A DNA stretch of 64,000 bases from Rhizobacter sp. AJA081-3 (lineage in GTDB: Bacteria > Pseudomonadota > Gammaproteobacteria > Burkholderiales > Burkholderiaceae_C): assembly GCF_017795745.1 (NCBI RefSeq), contig NZ_CP059067.1, positions 3,286,001 to 3,350,000 of the forward strand, given 5' to 3'. This document shows, piece after piece, positions 1 through 7,370 of the stretch (position 1 is the first letter of the stretch; each line of letters begins with the position of its first letter). Position numbers and translations under genes: made by a program. Below the pieces are notes generated by a model, which searched no databases, was not told the origin of the DNA, and worked only from the letters and a program-made list of their open reading frames with translations.

Positions 1-842
1 TGATCCCGCCCTCGATCATCATGATCGTCTACGGCGTCAGCGCCGACGTGTCGATCGCGCAGCTGTTCATCGCCGGGGTGTTGCCGGGCATCGTGCTGGC
101 GGCCATCTTCTCCGGGTGGATCGCGATCTGGTCTCTGATGCACGCCGACCAGATCCCGCCGGCCGATGCGCCGATGAGCTTCGGGCAGAAGCTGCGCGAA
201 TCGCGCCACCTGATCCCGGTGGTGCTGCTAATCGCCGCCGTGCTCGGCTCCATCTACGGCGGCATCGCCACCGCCACCGAGGCGGCCGCGCTGGGCGTGG
301 TCGGCTCGCTGATCCTGTCCGCCGCACAGGGCTCGATGAACTGGGCCACCCTCCGCGACTCGCTGCTCGGCGGCACGCGCCTGTACTGCATGATCGCGAT
401 GATCCTGGCCGGCGCGGCCTTCCTCACGCTGTCGATGGGCTACATCGGGCTGCCGCGCCACCTGGCCGAGTGGATCGGCACGCTGGGTCTGAGCCGCTGG
501 CAGCTGATCGCCGCGCTGACGCTGTTCTTCATCGTCCTCGGCTGCTTCCTCGACGGCATCTCGATGGTGGTGCTGACCATGGGCGTGATCCTGCCGACCA
601 TCCAGAAGGCCGGCATCGACCCGCTGTGGTTCGGCATCTTCGTCGTCATCGTGGTCGAGATGGCGCAGGTCACGCCGCCGGTGGGCTTCAACCTGTTCGT
701 GCTGCAGGGCATGACGAAGAAGGACATCGGCACCATCGCACGCGCCGCCTTCCCCTTCTTCATGCTGATGGTGCTGATGGTCGTGCTGCTCTATGCCTTC
801 CCGCAGATCGTGACCTTCCTGCCCGAGCAGATGAAGCGCTGA
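1..842 (+). CDS. TRAP transporter large permease, DctM family (C-terminal part)
   Basis: The frame is open from the window edge (the first complete codon is at base 3), so the N-terminus lies outside. The visible ~279 residues are highly hydrophobic with repeated membrane segments. They carry the family-typical stretches IPPSIIMIVYG, YGGIATATEAAALGV and QVTPPVGFNLFVLQGM. DctM is the 12-TM permease of tripartite ATP-independent periplasmic transporters, which import carboxylates and similar solutes using a periplasmic binding protein and the ion gradient. The small permease and binding protein would lie upstream, outside the window. The substrate cannot be told from this part. Confidence 0.93.
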   Translation, partial: IPPSIIMIVYGVSADVSIAQLFIAGVLPGIVLAAIFSGWIAIWSLMHADQIPPADAPMSFGQKLRESRHLIPVVLLIAAVLGSIYGGIATATEAAALGVVGSLILSAAQGSMNWATLRDSLLGGTRLYCMIAMILAGAAFLTLSMGYIGLPRHLAEWIGTLGLSRWQLIAALTLFFIVLGCFLDGISMVVLTMGVILPTIQKAGIDPLWFGIFVVIVVEMAQVTPPVGFNLFVLQGMTKKDIGTIARAAFPFFMLMVLMVVLLYAFPQIVTFLPEQMKR

Positions 843-973
843 ACTGGCGGGAACTGCCCCGCCATTTCCGGCCATCACCGCCACGCGCCGCGGCGCACCA
901 TCGACACTGCGACTGCCTGCGACCCGGCGTTCCCCTGCCCGGCGCGGACGCAGTGCGCCGTACGAGGACCGCG

Positions 974-3508
974 ATGGCCGATCTGTCGACCCCCCTGGAC
1001 TGGAACCTGCCGAAAGGCCCGGGCGCCGGCCCCGCCGCGCCCGAGAAGGCCGCGCCCGAGGAGTTCTGCTGGCCGCACCCGCCCTTCGCCAGCTACCCGG
1101 CGCCCGCGCCGCAGACCGACCCGATGCCGTGCCAGATCGTCGGCCTGAACGACAAGCAGCTCACCGGGCGGCTGACCTTCTTCGTGCCCGAGGAAGCGGT
1201 GGCCCACGTGCAGCTGCCGCCGGCGCGCACCACGCTGCCGCTGCGCTTCGACCAGTTCCGTTCGCTGACGCTGACCACGCCGCTGGCACCTCAGCCGCTG
1301 CCGATGGGCGACCCGCACTCGATCCTGCTCGGCCAGCGCACCTGCAGCGACTACCGCATCACCTACACCGGCGGCGGCGAGACGCGCGGCCAGACCATCG
1401 GGCACGTCGAGACCGACCACGGCCTGTACCTGTTTCCGCCGGAAGACGACACCGGCCGCGTGCGCCGCATGTTCGTGCCGCGCGCCGCCTTCGAGAGCTA
1501 CGAGCTCGGCCCGCGCATCGGCGAGGTGCTGGTGGAGCAGAACCGCGTCACGCCGGCACAGATCGAGGAGGCGGTGGGCACGCAGAAGAACCTGCGCAGC
1601 CAGAAGCTCGGCGACATCCTGCTGCTGCGGCAGGTGGTCTCGCCCGATCAGCTCTTCGAGGCGATCGATCGCCAGGCGAAGATGCCGATGGTGCGTGTGG
1701 GAGAAGCGCTGATCTCGCTGGGCATGATCACGCAGGAGCAGCTGAACGAGGCTCTGCAACAGCAGCAGAGCGACCGCGGCGTGCCGCTGGGCGAACTGCT
1801 GGTGCGCATGGGCGTGGTCTCGCGCAGCGACCTGCAGGTGGCGCTGTCACGCAAGATGGGCTACCCGCTGGTCGACCTGGACGCCTTCCCGGTCGAGCCC
1901 GACGCGCTGCGACGCATCCCGTTCGCCGTGGCGCAGCGGCTGCGCCTGATGCCGCTGCTGGTCCGCGACGGCCGGCTCGTGGTGGCGCTGGACGACCCGG
2001 CCCGGCGCCGCGCCGCGGTGGAAGAAGCCGAGTTCAGCGCGCAGATGAAGGTGGTGCCGGTGCTCGCGCAGTGCCGCGACATCGACGACACGCTGCAGGC
2101 CGCCTACGAGAAGATCGGCGCGGCCACCGGCGGGCGCGCCGGGCCGGAGACCGACCTGCAGGCCATCGAATTCCAGCTCACCGACACCGACAAGCTGATC
2201 GAAACGCTGGAGCGCGAGGGAACGCAGCCAGGCGGCGGCGAAGACGTGCCGATCGAGCAGAGCGACAACTCGCTGGTGCGACTGATCAACAACATGATCG
2301 CCGAGGCGCACAAGGACGGCGTGTCGGACATCCACATCGAGAGCTACCCGGGGCGCGAGAAGATCCGCATCCGCTTCCGCAAGGACGGCCTGCTGCGCAC
2401 CTATCTCGAGCTGCCGCCGAACTACCGCAACGCGATGATCGCGCGCATCAAGATCATGTGCGACCTCGACATCAGCGAGAAGCGCAAGCCGCAAGACGGC
2501 AAGATGAACTTCGCCAAGTTCGTCGCGCAGCACCGCATCGAGCTGCGCGTGGCGACCATCCCCACCAGCGGCGGCCTCGAAGACGTGGTGATGCGCATCC
2601 TGGCCTCGGCCAAGCCGATCCCGCTGCCGCGCATCGGGCTGTCGGAGCGCAACCTGGCCGAGCTGCAGCGCGTCGTCGAGCGGCCTTACGGCATGGTGCT
2701 GTGCGTGGGCCCCACGGGCTCGGGCAAGACGACCACGCTGCATTCGGCGCTCTCGCACATCAACGTGCCCGAGCGCAAGATCTGGACGGCCGAGGATCCG
2801 GTCGAAATCACCCAGCCCGGGCTGCGCCAGGTGCAGGTGAACCCGAAGATCGACTGGACCTTCGCCAAGGCGCTGCGCGCCTTCCTGCGCGCCGACCCCG
2901 ACGTGATCATGGTCGGCGAGATCCGCGACACCGAGACCGCGCAGACCGCCGTGGAAGCCTCGCTGACCGGCCACCTGGTGCTGTCGACCCTGCACACCAA
3001 CAGCGCGCCGGAGACGGTGACGCGGCTGCTCGACATGGGCATGGACCCGTTCAACTTCGCGGACTCGCTGCTCGCCGTGCTGGCGCAGCGGCTGGTGCGG
3101 CGCCTGTGCGGCGAATGCCGCACCAGCCGGCCCGCCACCGACGAGGAGGTGCAGGAGCTGCTGGCCGACTACATGCACGCCTTCGCCGAAGGCGACACGC
3201 CGCAGGCGCGGCAGGAGACCCTGTCGGGCTGGATCGGCCGCCATGGCCGCGACGGCCGGCTGCACATGCACCACGCGCCGGGCTGCCCGAACTGCGACAA
3301 CACCGGCTTCCGCGGGCGCGCCGGCGTGCACGAGCTGATGGTGGTGTCGCGCGCGATGCGCCGCCTCATCCAGACCGGTTCACGGGCCGAGGCGCTGCAG
3401 GAAACGGCGTTGCGCGAGGGCATGCGCACGCTGCGCCAGGACGGCATCGAGAAGGTCTGGCAGGGCGTGACGACGATCGACGAGGTGCGCGCGATCAGCA
3501 ACCTCTGA
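974..3508 (+). CDS. GspE/PilB-family secretion or pilus assembly ATPase
   Basis: An 844-residue cytoplasmic ATPase of the type II secretion/type IV pilus assembly class. The start chosen is ATG 974, preceded by ACGAGGA; the frame is open further upstream but runs through the TRAP gene. An N-terminal ~170 residues of unclear fold is followed by four helical-hairpin repeats (about 181-290, pattern xGxxLxxxxxVxxxQL) of the MshEN type. The nucleotide-binding core has Walker A GPTGSGKTTT near 577, Walker B DPDVIMVGEIRD near 640, and zinc cysteines CGEC (~715) and CPNC (~770). No other gsp or pil genes are adjacent, so whether it drives secretion or a pilus is unknown. Family is sure, system is not. 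Confidence 0.92.
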   Translation: MADLSTPLDWNLPKGPGAGPAAPEKAAPEEFCWPHPPFASYPAPAPQTDPMPCQIVGLNDKQLTGRLTFFVPEEAVAHVQLPPARTTLPLRFDQFRSLTLTTPLAPQPLPMGDPHSILLGQRTCSDYRITYTGGGETRGQTIGHVETDHGLYLFPPEDDTGRVRRMFVPRAAFESYELGPRIGEVLVEQNRVTPAQIEEAVGTQKNLRSQKLGDILLLRQVVSPDQLFEAIDRQAKMPMVRVGEALISLGMITQEQLNEALQQQQSDRGVPLGELLVRMGVVSRSDLQVALSRKMGYPLVDLDAFPVEPDALRRIPFAVAQRLRLMPLLVRDGRLVVALDDPARRRAAVEEAEFSAQMKVVPVLAQCRDIDDTLQAAYEKIGAATGGRAGPETDLQAIEFQLTDTDKLIETLEREGTQPGGGEDVPIEQSDNSLVRLINNMIAEAHKDGVSDIHIESYPGREKIRIRFRKDGLLRTYLELPPNYRNAMIARIKIMCDLDISEKRKPQDGKMNFAKFVAQHRIELRVATIPTSGGLEDVVMRILASAKPIPLPRIGLSERNLAELQRVVERPYGMVLCVGPTGSGKTTTLHSALSHINVPERKIWTAEDPVEITQPGLRQVQVNPKIDWTFAKALRAFLRADPDVIMVGEIRDTETAQTAVEASLTGHLVLSTLHTNSAPETVTRLLDMGMDPFNFADSLLAVLAQRLVRRLCGECRTSRPATDEEVQELLADYMHAFAEGDTPQARQETLSGWIGRHGRDGRLHMHHAPGCPNCDNTGFRGRAGVHELMVVSRAMRRLIQTGSRAEALQETALREGMRTLRQDGIEKVWQGVTTIDEVRAISNL

Positions 3509-3513
3509 GGCGG

Positions 3514-3542
3514 CGGGCGGCGCGCGCCGTGCCGCCCGTTTT
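3514..3542 (+). terminator. Rho-independent terminator after the GspE-like gene
   Basis: An 8-bp perfect G+C-rich stem (CGGGCGGC at 3514-3521 with GCCGCCCG at 3531-3538) is followed directly by TTTT. It begins six bases after the stop codon of the ATPase gene, the expected place for an intrinsic terminator. The T-run is short, so efficiency is uncertain. Confidence 0.7.
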
Positions 3543-3605
3543 CGAGTGCACAGCCTAGATTCTCCGTGCCGATTGGGTTTCGCCCTCTAGGGGCAGGTCA
3601 CGACA

Positions 3606-3654
3606 CTGTCCATGGAGTTGCCCCGCCGCACCTTTCGGTCGGGCAAGTGGACAG
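3606..3654 (+). promoter_or_regulatory. Stem-loop in the leader of the phasin-like gene
   Basis: CTGTCCA at 3606-3612 pairs with TGGACAG at 3648-3654. Nested inside, TTGCCC at 3618-3623 pairs with GGGCAA at 3641-3646. The structure ends 25 bases before the start codon at 3680, leaving the AAGGAAG ribosome site free. It could be an mRNA-stabilising leader, an operator or a terminator remnant; no T-run follows. Only the pairing is seen, the role is a guess. Confidence 0.4.
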
Positions 3655-3679
3655 ACCCCCTCACTGAAGGAAGCACGTC

Positions 3680-4345
3680 ATGACCAAGAGCACCCTGCGC
3701 ACCGTCGCCCTCGAGACCGTTGCCAACTACCGCCAGGCGGCCGAACACGCGGTGGGCGCCTACCGAGCCAGCGGCCACCGGCTGCTGGCGATGATGAGCC
3801 GCAACCTGGAGCGCGGCACCCGGCGCATCGCGCCGACGCTGGTCCAGGCGGTGCAGCAGACCACGAGCAAGGTCGGCGCCGTCGCCGCCAAGGGCATCGA
3901 CAGCGTCAGCGCGCGCACCGAGCGCGCCATCGAGATCGGCAGCAGCGGCGTCACGGCACAGATCGACCGCGTCGCCGATCTGGCCCGGGGCATCGAGAAC
4001 CGCTACGTCGCCACCGGCCTGGAAGCCGTTTCCCGCTTCAGCCTGACCGGCGCGCAAGCCGCGCTGACGGTGTCCGAGAAACTGGCCGCGGGCGCGGACG
4101 CGCTGGCGCAGGCCGTCGGCGGCAAGCATCTGCGAGGCGTCAACGCCGTGAAGCGCGCCAAGTCGGCGGTGAAGGCTGCCCGCCGTGCCACGGCACCGGC
4201 CAAGCCCAGGGCGGCGAAACCGGCCCCCGCCAAGGCCGCGCGCAAGCAGGCGGCTCCGGCCCAGCGGGCCGCCCGGCCGGCGCTGAAAGCCAAGGCGACG
4301 CGCCGCGCGGCGGCCAAGGTGCAGCGCGCCGCAGCGGCGGCCTGA
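3680..4345 (+). CDS. Phasin-like protein with lysine/alanine-rich histone-H1-like tail
   Basis: 221 residues, start set by AAGGAAG eight bases upstream of ATG. Residues 1-155 are amphipathic helix with few prolines, like phasins, which coat polyhydroxyalkanoate granules. Residues ~155-221 are almost only Ala, Lys, Arg and Pro, in repeats such as AAKPAPAKAARKQAAPA, like the AlgP/histone-H1-like tails of some Proteobacteria. Such a tail would bind DNA or polyanions, so the protein may link granules to the nucleoid, as PhaM-type proteins do; that is inference. No pha genes are nearby. An alternative is a purely nucleoid-associated protein. Confidence 0.6.
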   Translation: MTKSTLRTVALETVANYRQAAEHAVGAYRASGHRLLAMMSRNLERGTRRIAPTLVQAVQQTTSKVGAVAAKGIDSVSARTERAIEIGSSGVTAQIDRVADLARGIENRYVATGLEAVSRFSLTGAQAALTVSEKLAAGADALAQAVGGKHLRGVNAVKRAKSAVKAARRATAPAKPRAAKPAPAKAARKQAAPAQRAARPALKAKATRRAAAKVQRAAAAA

Positions 4346-4379
4346 TCCCGCTCGCGCGGCCTTGGCGGCGCGACCCGCG

Positions 4380-4952
4380 TCAGGGCTGTGCGATGGCCTC
4401 GACCTGGATGCGCAGGTCGACGTTCATCTTGAAGCCGTAGTCCTTGCCCGCGCCCAGGCCGAAGTCGTCGCGGTTGAAGCTGCCGCTGGCGTCGGCGCCG
4501 CAGTAGTCGCGCTTGAGCATCGGGTGCGGGATGCACTTCAGCGAGTGGACCGCCAGCGTCAGCGGGCGTGTCACGCCGTGCAGCGTCAGCTCGCCCACGA
4601 GCTGGGTCGGCACGCGATCGACCGGCGACTGCAGGCTGCCCTTGAAGACCGCGCGAGGGTGCTTCTTCACGTCGAAGAAGTCCTTGCCGCGAGCCCAGGT
4701 GGCCAGCGCGTCCATGCCGAAGTCGATGCTGGACAGCTCGGTCACGATCTCGACGGACCCGGTGCCGGCGGCCTTGTCGTACAGCACCTTGCCGCTGCTC
4801 TTGTTGAGCTTGCCGCGCCACACGGAAATGCCCATGTGGTCGGCCTCGAAGCTGGGGAAGGTGTGGCTCGGGTCGATCGCATAGGTGGTGGGTGCGGCAT
4901 GGGTGGCCGCGGCCGCCAGCAGCAGCGCCATGGCGGTCAGACAGGTCTTCAT
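4380..4952 (-). CDS. YceI-family periplasmic protein
   Basis: 190 residues with a signal peptide (MKTCLTAMALLLAAAATHA, cleavage near 19). The mature part starts TTYAIDPSHTFPSFEADHMG and carries the YceI pattern: FPSFEADHMGISVWRGKLNKSSG, a VELVGELTLHGVTRP-like strand and a C-terminal FGLGAGKDYGFK. YceI proteins form an extended beta-barrel that binds a polyisoprenoid chain such as a quinone. The exact ligand and role are unknown. It is convergent with the phasin-like gene and stands alone. Family assignment is firm. Confidence 0.9.
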   Translation of the reverse strand: MKTCLTAMALLLAAAATHAAPTTYAIDPSHTFPSFEADHMGISVWRGKLNKSSGKVLYDKAAGTGSVEIVTELSSIDFGMDALATWARGKDFFDVKKHPRAVFKGSLQSPVDRVPTQLVGELTLHGVTRPLTLAVHSLKCIPHPMLKRDYCGADASGSFNRDDFGLGAGKDYGFKMNVDLRIQVEAIAQP

Positions 4953-5056
4953 GTGGTTCTCCGGGCGGTTGATGCAGCCACGACGATCCTAGCCCGCCCC
5001 ATTCGACAAGCGCTCGGCCGCAGCGCCGGAGCGCGGCAGGAGGCGGCGGTGCCCGG

Positions 5057-6757
5057 TCAGGTCGACTGCAGCACGCGGATCAGCATGTCGATCACGTCCG
5101 ATCCGTCGGGAGACTTGAGGCGGTGCTGGCGCAGCGAGCGGGCCAGGTCGGCACGTGCCAGCATCTTGGTGTCCGAGCGGATCAGGATGCCGGCGATCGC
5201 CCGCTGCACTTCGAGCGAACGGGCCAGCGGAAACAGGCGTGCGATCTCGTGCAGGCTCTGTGCGTCGGCCAGCCGCTGCTTGGCCAGCGTCTCGAGGGCG
5301 CGGACCTGCGCGGCCGGCGCCGTCATGCGGCCGATGCCCGAAGCCACGGCGCGCAGCTCGCCGATGTCGGCGAGCGAACGGTGGCGCAGGTAGACCTGCA
5401 CGGTGGCGACGTCCTCGTCGCGTGAGCTGGTCAACGCACGCACCGTCTCTTCGTGCGCCTGCGGGCTGCCCAGGCAGGCCAGCACCGCCGAATGCGCCAC
5501 GTTGCCGGCGCGCACGGCACCGGTGGCCATCACCTGGCGGGCCAGGCCGGGTTCACGCTCCTGGTAGGTGGTACAGACCAGATCGACCTCGGTCTTGCCC
5601 AGGCTGCCACGCGCCATGCGGTCGCTGACCATGCGCAGGAACTCGGCTTGCTCCTGGGCCGGCGTGAGCCAGCCGAGCTGGCGCGCCAGGGACATCATGC
5701 GCGCCTGCACCGTCGATTCGTCGGCGTCGCGGGCGAACTCGAGGTAGCGGTCGCGCGCGCTGCGGTCGCGCTCGATCGAGGCCAGCGCTGCGGCCACCTC
5801 GGGCACGGCTCGCCGCTGCGGGCCGAGCGCGGCGGTGTAGCGCTCCAGGTGGTCGAGGAACATGCGCACTTCGGTCACGTCGCGCTTCAGCACCTCGTGC
5901 ATGAAGGCCACCTTCTGCGCGTCCGACGGCCGGTCGTCCGCGAAACCGCACATGTCGGCACGGAAGGCCGCATGCGGGTCGGCGTCGCTCAGTCCCGCCA
6001 CCGCGATCATCGAGCTCGGGCCGAACAACTTGAGCAGCGTCGGGCTCGGCCGGCCGCTGCCGACCTCGCCCGCCGGCGCGGTCTGGAAATAGCGTTCCAT
6101 CAGCGGCCCGGCGGTGCGCCCGAGCGGCGCCTTCGAAGAGAAGCCGTAGAGCACCGGCACGTCCTTGAACACATGGCGCAGGCGGTCGCGGTTGCTCTGG
6201 CCATAACGTGCGCTCAGCTGCGCGGCCACGCGTTCGGCATCGGCCTGCGAATGGCCCGAGCGCAGCAGGCTGCGCCGGATCTCGCCCTCGGCCACGTGCC
6301 GCGGCTCGGACTTCAAGGTGTTGCACCCGAACAGGTACACCTCCTTGAGCTTCGAGAACAGACCGTTACCCGAAGCGCTGCACGACTCGTGCTGCATCTC
6401 ATGAACGGTGAGAAATTCCCGGTCGTCGTGGCGGTCGGTGTAGAACTCGGTGCCGTCGTCGAAGTGGCCCGAGATCACCAGCACGTCGCAGCTCACTCCG
6501 CGTCGGCGCGCCGAGGCCAGCCAGTCCGGCTTGCCGCGCTGCACCAGTTCGACGAACTGATAGTCGCTCGGCGGCAGGTGGCGCTGGAACGATTCCTTCT
6601 CGTCGGGCGAGTTGATCGTGACGGTGCACACCGTCTTCGGCGCAGCGTGGGCCCCGAACGACCAAGCCGCACCCACGCAGGCCAGCAGGACTGCCGGCAA
6701 GCGCGGGACGATGCGAGAAAAGCGGCATTGATACACCATGGGGTAAGTGTTCCACAT
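5057..6757 (-). CDS. Exported protein with possible caspase/CHAT-like His-Cys pair (paralogue 1)
   Basis: 566 residues, not recognised as a named family. An N-terminal hydrophobic segment (~15-38) ending AHAA looks like a signal peptide; Met7 is an alternative start. Residues 41-180 form an alpha/beta region with CDVLVISGHFDDG (His98) and LKEVYLFGCNTL (Cys145), followed by PVLYGFSSKAPLG. A hydrophobic strand ending in Gly-His, then ~47 residues on a strand ending in Cys-x-Thr, is how clan CD peptidases (caspase, CHAT) place their catalytic pair. Residues ~270-566 are all-helical with HEAT-like pairs. A paralogue of the same length lies upstream at 7371-9047. Protease activity is inference only. 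Confidence 0.7.
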   Translation of the reverse strand: MWNTYPMVYQCRFSRIVPRLPAVLLACVGAAWSFGAHAAPKTVCTVTINSPDEKESFQRHLPPSDYQFVELVQRGKPDWLASARRRGVSCDVLVISGHFDDGTEFYTDRHDDREFLTVHEMQHESCSASGNGLFSKLKEVYLFGCNTLKSEPRHVAEGEIRRSLLRSGHSQADAERVAAQLSARYGQSNRDRLRHVFKDVPVLYGFSSKAPLGRTAGPLMERYFQTAPAGEVGSGRPSPTLLKLFGPSSMIAVAGLSDADPHAAFRADMCGFADDRPSDAQKVAFMHEVLKRDVTEVRMFLDHLERYTAALGPQRRAVPEVAAALASIERDRSARDRYLEFARDADESTVQARMMSLARQLGWLTPAQEQAEFLRMVSDRMARGSLGKTEVDLVCTTYQEREPGLARQVMATGAVRAGNVAHSAVLACLGSPQAHEETVRALTSSRDEDVATVQVYLRHRSLADIGELRAVASGIGRMTAPAAQVRALETLAKQRLADAQSLHEIARLFPLARSLEVQRAIAGILIRSDTKMLARADLARSLRQHRLKSPDGSDVIDMLIRVLQST

Positions 6758-6920
6758 GCGCGAGGAGCGTGGAAAGAGCCTGTAACCGCCAGCAAGTTCC
6801 TCGGCTTGACTCAGGTCAGTGCGAAGACCCGTCCGGGACGGTCAGAAGCGGCTTGCGACCCTTGAGCCAGATTCACAAGTGACCGCTTCATAGGGCGCGC
6901 GGGCAGGCGGTCCGGGTATA

Positions 6921-7228
6921 CGCTCTCCGGCCCACGCTCGCGGGCGACCACCGAGGGACGCGGCGGCTGCCTCATCAACAACGCCTGCGGCCTGCACCCG
7001 CCAGGGCGACCGCGAATGGGACCTGCGATCGCACACCCGAACCACCTGCCCCAGCAGCACCGAGGACTTCGTGACGGCAGGCCACCGCCGATGCCGGCAG
7101 GGCGGCGGTGGTACCCGCGGGCGCAGGCCCCATTCGCGGTCGCCCAGGCGGGAGCGAACCGGACACGCTGTTGACGCGGTGAGGGTGGCGTGCCGCAGTG
7201 GTCGCCCGCGAGCGTGGGCCGGAGAACG
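6921..7228. repeat. Long imperfect inverted repeat between the two paralogues
   Basis: In the 613-base gap 6758-7370, bases 6921-7027 are the reverse complement of 7122-7228 with no net gap. Block 6924-6951 pairs perfectly with 7198-7225 (28 bp). Block 6997-7027 pairs with 7122-7152 at 29 of 31. The 45 bases between the blocks match at 25 of 45. The 94-base loop contains a further hairpin (CCACCGCC 7083-7090 with GGCGGTGG 7103-7110). I see no convincing gene in the gap. As RNA it would fold into a stem of about 107 bp; it could also be two diverged head-to-head copies of one element. Confidence 0.85.
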
Positions 7229-7370
7229 CGGGTACCGCCGTCGACCTGCGACCATGCCCGTCGCATGCAAAGCAGTCCAACGAAGACCGCAAAGGGCCGC
7301 GAACCGACTGTGCTGCGCAACCCCGCAGGCGCCTGGCTTAGACGGCCCGGGGGACCTTGCGCGAGGCTGC

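Noticed and set aside
116-973. N-terminal extension of the GspE-like gene through the TRAP gene
   Set aside because: The upstream translation is Arg/Ala/His-rich shadow coding of the TRAP permease; the real start with a ribosome site is at 974.
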